Source of the DNA: Aphrocallistes beatrix
Taxonomy: Eukaryota; Porifera; Hexactinellida; Sceptrulophora; Aphrocallistidae
Assembly: GCA_963281255.1 (NCBI GenBank)
Contig: OY725496.1
Location: forward strand, 558,001-622,000
Length of the DNA: 64,000 bases
Direction: 5' to 3'
The translations under genes were made by a program, and so were the position numbers. The notes below the pieces were generated by a model, which was not told the DNA's origin, did not search any database, and worked only from the letters and a program-made list of their open reading frames with translations. Positions 9,625 to 19,726 of this stretch are shown piece by piece (the stretch's first letter is position 1; the number at the start of each line of letters is the position of its first letter).

Positions 9625-10175
9625 CACTGCAGTATCGATTTTACGAATTAGTATTTCCAAGTACGTATTTATCGATTTTACGAACTCAAACTATTGATTT
9701 TACTAATTCATATCAAGAGATACATGATTCTAATGAAGTCATGGTTGGCTTAGAAGTTTAAATTTGAATTATATAATGTGTTGCATAATCTGAAACTTGA
9801 AGTTTGTAGTTCCAAACAAGCCTAATTAGAAATATAAAATGGTTGACAAATTTTCTAGGACTAGTTCAGCATCCAGTTTATTGAGCGAAATAATGTTTGC
9901 TCAATGAATAATACTACTTGCATATGTATAACTCTATACAGGACAACTCCGCTTAATCGGAACAAAATATCCGGGAGCAAAGTGTCCCGATTAAGCGGAG
10001 TCACCTGTATTATATTTCGGATCAGAGAATTGGACGGTGTTATAAAATACAAAAATATTTGTTTGCATTTATTTGCAACCACAAGTCTTGAACAAGAAAT
10101 TAAATTAAGTTATAATGGATGATCGATTTTACGAACAGTTTGGGTCCCAACTAGTTCGTAAAATCGATACTGCAG
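9625..10175. mobile_element. TIR element in the NHL-1 3' flank
   Basis: Ends are CACTGCAGTATCGATTTTAC and the complement of CTGCAGTATCGATTTTACGA, flanked by TA (9623-9624 and 10176-10177). NHL-10 and NHL-11 flanks run straight through the equivalent site (for example aacaaatattgggaac near 62395), giving an empty-site comparison. A further cgattttacgaa copy at about 9671 repeats the end sequence. It contains a smaller nested element at 9939-10007. Confidence 0.65.
9939..10007. mobile_element. 69-bp TA-flanked MITE nested inside the element at 9625-10175
   Basis: Starts CAGGACAACTCCGCTTAATC, ends with the complementary GATTAAGCGGAGTCACCTG, flanked by TA. It belongs to the same 'ACTCCGCTTAAT' family as the larger elements at 33359-33546 and 45000-45185, reduced almost to its inverted repeats. 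Confidence 0.75.
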
Positions 10176-10214
10176 TATATTGGGAACTAATTAACAAAGA
10201 ATGTTATAAATAAG

Positions 10215-11432
10215 TTAGTAAATTTGGAAGCAATTGTGATTCAGCTGGGATACAACGACAATAAGCTGTTGATTATCCATAGCGACACCTCTAGGTAGAA
10301 ATAGAAATCCTTCTCCTAGTGTCTCTACACATTCTCCTGAAGGATTGAATACTTTCAAACAACCAGCTTCATAGTCACTAACTATAAAGTTACCTTTATT
10401 GTCTATTGTGAAGGACAAAGTACAAGAAATCTGACTTTGTAGTCCTGTGAAATGGATAGAACGGAGATAATTGTGTTCTGTATTGAATGTGTGAATTGTA
10501 CTATTAAACCGAACGAGAACAAATATCTGATTTTTGAATAGTTTGATATCTTGTGGAGGGGATTCTAGTTGGTCTTCTCCGAAATTCTTAACAAATATCA
10601 GATCTAGCTTCAACACTTCGATTCTGTTATATCCTCCATTACAAATATATACAAATTTATTATGTACGCACAGACCTCTTGGACTCTTAAGTTGAATAGC
10701 ATTCTCACCTTCTAAGCTAGTACTCTTCACAAACTCTCCAGTTTTAGCAAACTTGGAAATTACAGATCTTGATAGACTTGAGACAAATAGGAATTCTCCA
10801 GATAGACAGATACCATAAGGTCCTTTCAACTGTTCTTCTCCAAATTTTCTTATAAAATCCCCTTCAGAAGAATAGACATATACTAATTTCTTAATGTAAT
10901 CGGCTACAAAGACTTCGTTATTCGTATCATCAATAGATATATCTATTGGATTAATAACTTCTTCTTCACCGTTTCCCATCCTCACCTTCATGACAAGAGG
11001 TTTTATTCTCTTTTTATACTCTACTGCTTCTATTTCTCTCAAATGCATCCTCTTTATACAATCAGAAAACTCTTTACTATTTTCAACTAACTTCAGGGTA
11101 CAAACGGGTTCTAAATCGGATTTATTCTTCTTCTTTTCTTCAACCCTGTCATCCAGCATTTTAACGAAATCATCCTTGTCCCCAGCAACTACATTAGCCT
11201 TCAACATTGCGTTGGTTGCTCTTCTGATCTCTCCCAATTGCTTTATTCCTTCGGACAGTTCCTGATGCTGCTGGTAGAGTTCTCTCATCTTCTTCACTCT
11301 CTCAAGAAGAGACACTCTTCGTGTTTCGAGGAGAGAATGGAAGTGAGAGAACTTCTCTTCTATTTCCTGTGTCAAAGCATCGAACCGATCCAATCCCTCC
11401 AAACCTCCTCCGATACCTTCACGCGTAGCCAT
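10215..11432 (-). CDS. Coiled-coil/NHL-repeat protein NHL-1 (mosaic copy)
   Basis: 405 residues. Residues 1-62 are the invariant N-terminus (MATREGIGGGLEGLDRF start), residues about 20-125 a predicted coiled coil, and residues about 165-405 six NHL-type repeats forming a beta-propeller. The layout resembles TRIM-NHL proteins (TRIM2/3/71), but RING, B-box and filamin domains are absent. An in-frame TGA abuts the ATG, so the N-terminus is complete unless spliced. Odd points: the 5' flank is of the NHL-2/NHL-3 type, while the 3' coding half (CVETLGEGFLFLPRGVA) and 3' flank are of the NHL-4 to NHL-11 type. One extra residue sits between blades 3 and 4 (ESPPQDIK). NHL propellers bind proteins or RNA; the ligand here is unknown. 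Confidence 0.92.
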   Translation of the reverse strand: MATREGIGGGLEGLDRFDALTQEIEEKFSHFHSLLETRRVSLLERVKKMRELYQQHQELSEGIKQLGEIRRATNAMLKANVVAGDKDDFVKMLDDRVEEKKKNKSDLEPVCTLKLVENSKEFSDCIKRMHLREIEAVEYKKRIKPLVMKVRMGNGEEEVINPIDISIDDTNNEVFVADYIKKLVYVYSSEGDFIRKFGEEQLKGPYGICLSGEFLFVSSLSRSVISKFAKTGEFVKSTSLEGENAIQLKSPRGLCVHNKFVYICNGGYNRIEVLKLDLIFVKNFGEDQLESPPQDIKLFKNQIFVLVRFNSTIHTFNTEHNYLRSIHFTGLQSQISCTLSFTIDNKGNFIVSDYEAGCLKVFNPSGECVETLGEGFLFLPRGVAMDNQQLIVVVSQLNHNCFQIY

Positions 11433-11775
11433 TCACTCAATAGAACTTGATACTAATTATTATTGCAGTGGATGCATATACAACGGAATATTAAATACTG
11501 TAATATTATACCATAGGCATAGGCTATACGGTAGAGTTAGCAGAGATGTGACCTTACCAATAATTTCTCGAAGGCTTATATTATAGTATTAACCATGATA
11601 CGATTTGTCCAAAATGGTCCTACCAATTCTCATCCAGAGTCTACGCTAAAAAGTATTTGAACATCACAATATATTTTGATTTTACTAAAATTAGACTATC
11701 TACTGAGGACACTCAAGTCAAATTATGACAGCTAGGTACTTCATATCCAGGGCCATTGCCAAATATAAATACTCT

Positions 11776-12196
11776 GATTGGATTAAAATTGGTGCCAAAA
11801 ATATCAAAATATCAATTAGATTAGTGAAACAGTTCACTGTCATCACAATATTGAACTATATTGGCATTGCATGTTTCATTATTGCTGGATTTAATGCAAT
11901 ACACTTTGGTTATTTCCATAGCTCTGATTTTGCTCCATGTTTCCCAGAAAATGCTTTAGAAAAGTGTTCTATTTACTTCTATTGATAAACAAATTCAAAT
12001 TAATCAGCTTAAAATGGCAACGACAATCATAAACTGGATTGCGAATTTCTTTTTCATAGGTTCCCTCCGCACATCCTCTCCTTTCTTTTTAATATTATTT
12101 TTTCAGTTTGGTTCGAAGTTATGGGAGGATCTTAGAACAAAATTTAGAGTTGCTTCTCACTACACTCCTATTCTAATCCAAACTCTTTTGAACTAA
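11776..12196 (+). pseudogene. 3' remnant of a 7TM-1/7TM-2 type gene
   Basis: The first frame encodes SIRLVKQFTVITILNYIGIA, matching SVRLVKQFTIISTLNCIGIG of 7TM-1, then a degraded APCFPENA. After a frameshift near 11980-12005 a second frame continues IQINQLKMATTIINW and ends SPFFLILFFQFGSKLWEDLR...LIQTLLN, matching the C-terminus of the family. The 5' two-thirds are missing. It lies between NHL-1 and NHL-2, showing that the 7TM and NHL arrays interdigitate. Confidence 0.88.
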
Positions 12197-12728
12197 GTTT
12201 ACAACCTCCTTCAAATCATAACCTTTTTTTAATGTGTATTTTATTCAGGGCTGGGTTTTATATGTGGTCTCACATGGGTAGCAATCCCTCGTAATGGGGT
12301 CGCGGACCCTCAGCTGAATATCAAAATTGTTTTTGATATTTGATCGATTGCATTAAAAAACTTTGGCGGGACCATAGTTTTTCAAAATCTTGGCCCATTT
12401 ACACATAGGTCCATAACAGCTATAACTAGAAAACCCTGACTATTTAAAGAACTGATCAATCATAGCCTACTCTACTCTAAGAACTGTCATCAGAATAGAA
12501 TATTTGACTCCGCTTAATCAGGACACTTCGGATCCTGATATTTGTCCCAAATATATCGAAAGTCACCAAAATAGCAATCGAATAATCACAAAATGCTGCC
12601 TAATTATGATTTTTAGAAGTATTATATATTGAAAATCGTTATGTCAATCTAGATAAATAGTGGCACCTGCACAAAGAAGGGCAAATCGAACCAATAGGAA
12701 AACTAATACATATCTAAAATGAAAGAAG
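12197..12728. repeat. hAT-like fragment and NHL-2 3' flank
   Basis: About 12250-12370 contains a segment (aatggggtcgcggaccctca, then tatcaaaattgtttttgatat) that recurs near 38.05-38.16 kb and 51.33-51.45 kb, so it is a dispersed element fragment. About 12505-12728 is the 3' flank shared with NHL-3 and the relic at 9.2-9.4 kb, starting with a partial 'gactccgcttaatc' element end. Confidence 0.5.
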
Positions 12729-13943
12729 TTAATAAACTTGGAAAAAATCATAATTCGACCGGCAAACCGCAATAACACGCTGTTGATTATCCACAGTGAC
12801 GCCATGAGGCAGTATAATATATCCCTCTCCTAATTGCTCAACGTGTTCTCCTGAAGAATTGAATACCTTCAAACAACCAACTTCTTTGTCACTTACTATA
12901 AAGTTACCCTTATTGTCAATTGTGAAGCAGAAAGCGTTAGATATCTGACTCTGTAGTCCTGTGAAATGGATAGAACGGAGATAATTGTGTTCTGTATTGA
13001 ATGCGTGAATTGTACTATTAAGCTGAACGAGAACAAATATCTGATTTTTGAATAGTTTGATATCTTCTGGATATTTTAGTTTGTCTTCTCCGAAATTCTT
13101 AGCAAAAGTCAGATCTAGTTTCAATAATTCGATTCGGTCATGTCCATTATTACAAATATACACAAATTCATTATGTACGCACAGACCTCTTGGACTCTTA
13201 AGCTGAATAGCATTCTCACCTCGTAAGCTAGTACTCTTCACAAACTCTCCAGTTTTAGCAAACTTGGAGAGTAATGAACTTGATGGATTTGAGACAAATA
13301 CGAATTCTCCAGATAGACAGATACGAGAAGGTCTAGTCAACTTTTCTTTTCCAAAGTTTCTAATAAAATCCCCATCAGAAGAATAGACAGATACTAAGTC
13401 CTTATAGTTATCAACAACAAACACTTCGTTACTCGTATCGTCAATAGATATACCTAGTGGATTAATAGTTTCTTCTTCACCGTATCCTCTCTTTCCCTTC
13501 ATGACAAGAGGTTCTCTTCTCTTACAATACTCCACTGCTTCTAAATCTCTTAAATGCATTCTCTTTACAAAATGAAAAAACTCTTCGCTATTGTCGACAA
13601 ACTTTAAATTAGAAACTTGATCCAAATTGGATTTATTTCTTTTTTTTGCTACGATATTTTCTTCAAATATTTTAACTACATCATTTTTTTCGACCACAAC
13701 AAGATTTGCCTTCATCATCTCATTAGCCGCTTTTAGCATTCCTTCCAGTTGTTCTATCGCTTCAGACAGTTCCTGATGCTGCTGGTAGAGTTCTCTCATC
13801 TTCTTCACTCTCTCAAGAAGAGACACTCTTTGTGTTTCGAGGAGAGAATGGAAGTGAGAGAACTTCTCTTCTATTTCCTGTGTCAAAGCATCGAACCGAT
13901 CCAATCCCTCCAAACCTCCTCCAATACCTTCACGCGTAGCCAT
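12729..13943 (-). CDS. Coiled-coil/NHL-repeat protein NHL-2
   Basis: 404 residues, same architecture as NHL-1. The coiled coil (IEQLEGMLKAANEMMKANLV) is of a subtype shared only with NHL-3. Blade 1 reads VVDNYKDLVSVYSS, blade 2 RICLSGEFVFVSNPSSSLL, and the end is distinctive (SGEHVEQLGEGYIILPHGV...CRSNYDFFQVY). It differs from NHL-3 at only about ten residues, although their 5' flanks have diverged far more. Confidence 0.92.
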   Translation of the reverse strand: MATREGIGGGLEGLDRFDALTQEIEEKFSHFHSLLETQRVSLLERVKKMRELYQQHQELSEAIEQLEGMLKAANEMMKANLVVVEKNDVVKIFEENIVAKKRNKSNLDQVSNLKFVDNSEEFFHFVKRMHLRDLEAVEYCKRREPLVMKGKRGYGEEETINPLGISIDDTSNEVFVVDNYKDLVSVYSSDGDFIRNFGKEKLTRPSRICLSGEFVFVSNPSSSLLSKFAKTGEFVKSTSLRGENAIQLKSPRGLCVHNEFVYICNNGHDRIELLKLDLTFAKNFGEDKLKYPEDIKLFKNQIFVLVQLNSTIHAFNTEHNYLRSIHFTGLQSQISNAFCFTIDNKGNFIVSDKEVGCLKVFNSSGEHVEQLGEGYIILPHGVTVDNQQRVIAVCRSNYDFFQVY

Positions 13944-14500
13944 TCACCCAATAGAACTAGATTATTATTACTAGTATTATTATGATGCAGTGAATGTACC
14001 TAGACAACGGTCAATTTAATAGTGTAATCTTATATAGGCTACTGTAGGGTTTGCAGGGCCATTATGGTCTACCAATAAGTTTTCGAAGGCTATTATATTC
14101 TATTAACCATGATATGATTTGTCCAAAGGCCCTTCCAATTTCATCTAGAGTATACGCCCCTGTAACATCTTAATAATAAAACGCAAGGATCTTTTTATGT
14201 GTTTGTCCGAATTGATTGAAGAATTAGCAAGTCGTAGAGATACGAAAATTGGCATGTAGGTTCCAAATGGTGTGTCTACGATTAAGTTTTAAGGGTATGG
14301 TGGAAATAGTTCGAATTTCCAAAAAAGGAAATAATTCGAAAATGAACAACATCATTAATCCTAATGATAAAAAGTCGAACTATTTCCTAAATCCGCAATT
14401 CGAACTATTTCCTTTTTCGAAAAGTCGAACCATTTCCGCATTATCGTTTTAAGATCTAACAAAATTTTCACACCTCAACGGCAATAAAAAAATGGAAAAC
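13944..14500. other. 5' flank of NHL-2 and start of a dispersed repeat
   Basis: About 13944-14165 aligns with the 5' flanks of NHL-1 and NHL-3, with many substitutions and small gaps. From about 14195 a dispersed repeat begins (tgtttgtccgaattgattga...aagtcgtagagatacgaaaa) that recurs at 15.06-15.2 kb and around 19.15-19.8 kb. Several ttcgaactatttcc motifs at 14300-14440 form a short internal repeat. Confidence 0.45.
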
Positions 14501-15200
14501 AATTGCCAACTGAATTTTAGGGTGCAACCAGGGTGCGGAAAGGGTGCGGCACAAAATTATCCGGTTGGAGTCTTGGTCGCATGTGCCGCACTCTCGCTAC
14601 GCCTCTGTCTGCATCTAGGGCCTAAGGCCTTTTCAGACTTAAAGAGGCCTAAGTCCAATCACACTTCGTACAGTATGTGCAATTCTGTGAAATATAACAA
14701 GACGATTTTTTATGTCTATGATGGGCAGTGTAAAAGTGTATCTGATATTTTCTTACGAGAAATTTCATCACTTCTGGTTTACAGGCATAGCAATACATAA
14801 ACGTATATTCATAATTTGACACTGGTTGGTGTATAATGTAACCGACTACTGGCCCGTCGACCCAGGCTTTAATCCAGGCGTACTGGGCGCGCCTAGAGGC
14901 GCGTATTTGATCCCATGGATCATAATTAGGCGTATGATTTTTGGGGGTTAGGCGCGGCGGCAGACGCCTACTTAGACGCGTGGCATAAAACATATATATC
15001 TTATATATTAAAATGGTAGGATTTTTAATATATCTTATATATTAAAATGGTAGGATTTTTTGTTTTGTTTGTTTGTTTGTCCGAATTGATTGAAGAATTG
15101 GCAAGTCGTAGAAATACGAAAATTGGCATGTAGGTGTCAAATGATGAATCTAGGATTAAGTTCTAAGATCTAAGCGAAATTTCCACACCTCTGCAAAAAA
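14500..15200. repeat. Composite dispersed repeat, GC-richer
   Basis: The stretch around 14505-14620 (ccaactgaattttagggt..., tcttggtcgcatgtgccg, ctgcatc) matches 19.92-20.13 kb with an internal insertion difference. The segment 15001-15200 has two copies of a 30-base unit (atcttatatattaaaatgg) followed by the same tttgtttgtccgaattgatt body seen at 14195 and 19150. Starts of this type resemble Helitron-like repeats, but no Rep/helicase is present; the class is uncertain. Confidence 0.4.
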
Positions 15201-15408
15201 AATGGAATATGACTACACTATCACAATAGAAATCATTGTACAAGTACGACACTACAATAAATAGATCGTCATTGTTATTAATACTTCAAAGCCACAACTT
15301 ATGTTTGATATCTTAAATGTATTATAGTGTATGGCAATAAAAAAGATTATGTGCATATTTTCACACCTTTATATACATATTTTCACACCATTTGATGAAT
15401 TTTGAAAA

Positions 15409-16110
15409 TAATGCTAGAGACTAGCTTCCAACGGTTGACATGGGGTTTTCAGGGGTGTAGATTTCGAATATCATATTTTCAGATCTATATGATAAATTAT
15501 TTGTTTACTTTTGTTTGCAATAGATACATAAAGTAAACAAATTACAAAAATAGGCTAGAGACTAGCTTCCAACGGTTGACATGGGGTTTTCAGGGGCGTA
15601 GATCTCGAATATCATATTTTCAGATCTATATGATAATTTTTTTGTTTACTTTTGTTCACAATAGATACATAAAGTAAATAAATCTCAAAAATATGCTAGA
15701 AACTTGCTTTCAACGGTTAACTTGGGGTCTTCAGGGGTGCAGATTTCGAATATCACATTTTCGAGTAAAATTGACGATCAATTTGTTTACTTTTGTTAAA
15801 ATAGATACATAAAGTAAACAAATCTCAAAAATATGGTATAAACTTGCTTTCAACGGTTGACATGGGGTTTTCAGGGGTGTTGATTTCGAATATCACATTT
15901 TCGAGTAAAATTGATGATCAATTTGTTTACCTTTGTTTACAATAGATACATAAAGTAAACAAATTACAAAAATGGGTTAGAGACTAGCTTCCAATGGTTG
16001 ACATGGGATTTTTAGTGCTCTAGATTTCGAATTTTATATTTTCGGATCCATATGAGAAATTATTCGTTGACCTTTGTTTACGATATTTATATAAAGGAAA
16101 AATTCCCAAA
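15409..16110. repeat. Tandem repeat, about 140-bp unit, five copies
   Basis: Units begin near 15409, 15548, 15690, 15830 and 15970. Each contains a gctagagactagcttcc-like start, a caacggttgacatggggttt core, atttcgaatatca and agatacataaagtaaac. Copies differ by roughly 10-20 percent, so the array is old or under little homogenisation. Confidence 0.8.
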
Positions 16111-16124
16111 ATATGTTAGATTGA

Positions 16125-16560
16125 GTAACTCCAGGCGCCCGCAGGGCGACTCTGCGGACACGCAGTATCCACAAGCCGCGCAGCGCAAGCAAGCGAAGCG
16201 TGCTTGTAAATGCTATATAAAAATGATTCTAGGCGCGTAGAAAAATGGTGACGTCCATTTAGGCGTATGACTTTGGAAAGCTGGATGAAACCCTGCGTCG
16301 ACCGATATATTTTCGTTCAGTTACGTAAGAGTATGTTTCGAATGTTTTAGTGCCGTGCCTTTTCTTTACATTTGATTTAGGTTAGTGTCATTCAACTGTA
16401 GATTCAAAAGTTTATTGAAAAAATAGTTCTAGGACAACGAAAATGGTGTATGCACTTAGCATTAATAAAGAACAAGCGCGCTTCGCTTGCTTGCGCTGCG
16501 CGGCTGACGGACACTTTGTGTCCGCCGGAGGCTCCCTTCGGTCGCCTGGGGTCACATTGG
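16125..16560. repeat. GC-rich inverted repeat
   Basis: ccgcgcagcgcaagcaagcg (about 16176) is complementary to cgcttgcttgcgctgcgcgg (about 16484). Flanking motifs gcagggcgactctgcggaca and tgtccgccggaggctccctt add further hairpins. The GC content is far above that of the surroundings. The short motif caagcgcgcttcgcttg also occurs near 21846. Confidence 0.55.
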
Positions 16561-16799
16561 TTAATTATAAGGGAGATAACATCTCTAAATGTGTCCATCT
16601 TAGTGTTAAAATCGATATCACTCGAAAAATCACCAAATTTGTCAATTTTTAAAATTTTTGATGCGTAATGATGATTTTTTGATGATAGTTGCATCATATG
16701 TGAGGTATGTTAGTATACAGATTCTATTAAAATTCCAGCCTTCTAACTCCTATAATGGCTGAGTTACATGCTCAAATAACTGTATTGCTTAACTTTTAA

Positions 16800-17130
16800 A
16801 AAATGTGACAATGACGTCATAATTCCATGATGAGTCGACATTTTGCTCTGAGCTCAGAACTTAGTGGAGCCATAGCCAAAAGACTCCCACATGCCAAAAA
16901 TCAGCTTTCTGCGGCCGGCAGTTTCTTCAATCAATTCGTTACAGATATATACACAAACATTAATCGAGTTTTAATAGTAAGGATGAATGAGTTCAGACTT
17001 GTGTCTAAAATATGTCAGCTACTAAGCAGGGGCGGCACACCCGGTACGGCAGGTGGGGCAAGCGCTGTACCACTTTTCAGAATTGCTCAGCTTTGCAGTA
17101 CCAGTGCTAATCTATTCTAAATGAAACAAT
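16800..17130. repeat. Dispersed repeat shared with 21.9 kb, and unclassified DNA
   Basis: tgacaatgacgtcataattc followed by catgatgagtcgacatttt (about 16806-16842) recurs almost unchanged at about 21898-21935, downstream of the same GC-rich hairpin motif, so the two sites are copies of one element. The remaining open frame to 17120 has no recognisable similarity and is not called a gene. Confidence 0.45.
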
Positions 17131-17689
17131 TAATTGTAACTTAATACAACTATACTAAATGGACGAAGATTAAGTAAACTCCCACTGCACCACTTATTAA
17201 TATTCGTACAATAAACCAGTTTTAAATACTTGGGATGGCATAACCGAACTAGCTTTAAATCTCTATCGGAAGATTTCTGCCAAATATTCTGCCGTACCAC
17301 ATTTTGAATGGGTGCTGCACCTGATAAGTCTTTTGATAAACATACATAAAAAGGTCTACATCAAAGTATAAAGAACTGTTCAAATCATAGCTCTACTCTA
17401 AGGACTGCCCGCAGAATGGAACATTTGTACCAGGGATGCAGCATGATGACGTTAGTACAATATCATCATAAAAAAAACAATATACAGATGACTGATATTT
17501 TGTCACAAATCTAGCGAAAGTCACCAAAATAGTAATATAATAAATCACAAAATGCTACATAATCATGGTGATTTAATACATATTTAAAATTATTATTACT
17601 ATGTCAATAGATAAATGCCGCACTTGCACAAAAAAGGGCTAATCGAACTAGTATTAGAAAATACAAATAAATATATAAAATGAAAGAAG

Positions 17690-18904
17690 TTAATAAACTT
17701 GAAAAAAATTGTAATTCGACCGGCAAACGGTAACAACACGCTGTTGATTATCCATAGTGACGCCATGAGGGAGTATAATATATTCCTTTCCTAATTGTTC
17801 AACGTGTTCTCCTGAAGGACTAAATACCTTCAAACAACCAACTTCTTTGTCACTTACTATAAAGTTACCCTTATTGTCAATTGTGAAGCAGAAAGCGTTA
17901 GATATCTGACTCTGTAGTCCTGTGAAATGGATAGAACGGAGATAATTGTGTTCTGTATTGAATGCGTGAATTGTACTATTAAGCTGAACGAGAACAAATA
18001 TCTGATTTTTGAATAGTTTGATATCTTCTGGATATTTTAGTTTGTCTTCTCCGAAATTCTTAGCAAAAGTCAGATCTAGTTTCAATACTTCGATTCGGTC
18101 ATGTCCATTATTACAAATATACACAAATTCATTATGTACGCACAGACCTCTTGGACTCTTAAGCTGAATAGCATTCTCACCTCGTAAGCTAGTACTCTTC
18201 ACAAACTCTCCAGTTTTAGCAAACTTGGAGAGTAATGAACTTGATGGATTTGAGACAAATACGAATTCTCCAGATAGACAGATACGAGAAGGTCTAGTCA
18301 ACTTTTCTTTTCCAAAGTTTCTAATAAAATCCCCATCAGAAGAATAGACAGATACTAAGTCCTTATAGTTATCAACAACAAACACTTCGTTACTCGTATC
18401 GTCAATAGATATACCTAGTGGATTAATAGTTTCTTCTTCACCGTATCCCATCTTTCCCTTCATGACAAGAGGTTCTCTTCTCTTACAATACTCCACTGCT
18501 TCTAAATCTCTTAAATGCATTCTCTTTACAAAATGAAAAAACTCTTCGCTATTGTCGACAAACTTTAGATTAGAAACTTGATCCAAATTGGATTTATTTC
18601 TTTTTTTTGCTACGATATTTTCTTCAAATATTTTAACTACATCATTTTTTTCGACCACAACAAGATTTGCCTTCATCATCTCATTAGCCGCTTTTAGCAT
18701 TCCTTCCAGTTGTTCTATCGCTTCAGACAGTTCCTGATGCTGCTGGTAGAGTTCTCTCATCTTCTTCACTCTCACAAGAAGAGACACTCTTTGTGTTTCG
18801 AGGAGAGAATGGAAGTGAGAGAACTTCTCTTCTATTTCCTGTGTCAAAGCATCGAACCGATCCAATCCCTCCAAACCTCCTCCAATACCTTCACGCGTAG
18901 CCAT
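17690..18904 (-). CDS. Coiled-coil/NHL-repeat protein NHL-3
   Basis: 404 residues, near-identical partner of NHL-2. Visible differences include V for E in SLLVRVKK, M for R in GKMGYGEE, IEVLK for IELLK, and a cluster in the last blade (FSPSGEHVEQLGKEY, VTMDNQQRVVTVCRSNYNFF). Differences therefore concentrate in blades 5-6. The invariant N-terminal block is otherwise kept. The 5' flank is closer to that of NHL-1 than to that of NHL-2 over the first 60 bases. Confidence 0.92.
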   Translation of the reverse strand: MATREGIGGGLEGLDRFDALTQEIEEKFSHFHSLLETQRVSLLVRVKKMRELYQQHQELSEAIEQLEGMLKAANEMMKANLVVVEKNDVVKIFEENIVAKKRNKSNLDQVSNLKFVDNSEEFFHFVKRMHLRDLEAVEYCKRREPLVMKGKMGYGEEETINPLGISIDDTSNEVFVVDNYKDLVSVYSSDGDFIRNFGKEKLTRPSRICLSGEFVFVSNPSSSLLSKFAKTGEFVKSTSLRGENAIQLKSPRGLCVHNEFVYICNNGHDRIEVLKLDLTFAKNFGEDKLKYPEDIKLFKNQIFVLVQLNSTIHAFNTEHNYLRSIHFTGLQSQISNAFCFTIDNKGNFIVSDKEVGCLKVFSPSGEHVEQLGKEYIILPHGVTMDNQQRVVTVCRSNYNFFQVY

Positions 18905-19186
18905 TCACTCAATAGAACTTGATACTAATTATTATGCAGTGAATGTACCTATACAACGATATATTAAATATTGTTATCTTATAACATAGGTGTAGGCTGC
19001 TGTAGGGTTGGTAGGGATAGCTCCTACAGATAATTTCTCGAATGCAAGTATATTCTACTAACCATGAATCCATGATACGATCTGTCTTAAATTGCCCTAT
19101 CAATCTTCATCCCGAGTCTACGATCCTGTATAGGTATATTAAGATGCTAGGATTTTGTTTGTTCGAACTGATTGAAAGACAGGTAA
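18905..19186. other. 5' flank of NHL-3
   Basis: Aligns with 11433-11690 (NHL-1) and 13944-14165 (NHL-2): shared cactcaatagaacttgatac, aatttctcgaa and taaccatga...gatacgat segments. It presumably holds the promoter. The dispersed tttgttcgaactgattga repeat follows from about 19155. Confidence 0.4.
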
Positions 19187-19195
19187 GTCGTAGAG

Positions 19196-19717
19196 GGGAT
19201 ACAGACAAATGACTACAGGACAAATGGCTACATGGACAATTGACTACAGGACAAATTGGTACACGTACAAATGGGTACATAAACTGTAAACTATATTACA
19301 GTATTAGTTGTTGATAACATTGTATTTAATGCTGTTAAAGGATTACAAATATCAAGTGAGAGTAATAGATAAGTAAGTGCTTGGGGAAAATGTGTGAAAA
19401 AGTTAATTAACTAAGCGTAAATCTGTGAGCAACTCCTTTCAAAAAGTCTATAGGGGATCGATGAACTATGTTTCAAACTTCTCAACTATCTTTTGCTGTC
19501 ATTATGACACCAAATTGTTTGGTCTATATGTGTTATGTGTAAATCAAACATGAAAATTCTTATTAATAGGAATCAGTATATATAAATTGAATATTTCAGC
19601 AGCGGTGATAACACCTTGAACATTGAATAATAGGATAGAAGGTTCATTTTTGTGAAACCATTTATGTACCCATTTGTCCATGTAGCCATTTGTCTTGTAG
19701 TCATTTGTCTGTATCCC
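19196..19717. mobile_element. TIR element with 9-bp target duplication (MULE-like)
   Basis: 522 bases. Ends are GGGATACAGACAAATGACTA and its complement, with further paired segments (acaggacaaatggctacatg against catgtagccatttgtc). An identical 9-base sequence GTCGTAGAG flanks both sides (19187-19195 and 19718-19726). A 9-bp duplication and a G-rich terminus fit Mutator-like elements. It is inserted inside a copy of the tttgtccgaattgattga repeat, whose two halves can be rejoined across it. No transposase frame. Confidence 0.75.
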
Positions 19718-19726
19718 GTCGTAGAG

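Noticed and set aside
11238-11450. Repeated plus-strand frame (FSHLLHSLKKRHSSCFEERM...) antisense to the start of every NHL gene
   Set aside because: It is the complement of the invariant N-terminal block; its conservation follows from the minus-strand gene, and its starts and ends vary among copies.
14649-14993. 114-codon minus-strand frame
   Set aside because: Low-complexity, inside a composite repeat with GC-rich insertions; no domain and no relative here.
16443-16697. Several overlapping frames of 69-97 codons on both strands
   Set aside because: Produced by the GC-rich inverted repeat, which lacks stops; no similarity or codon signal.
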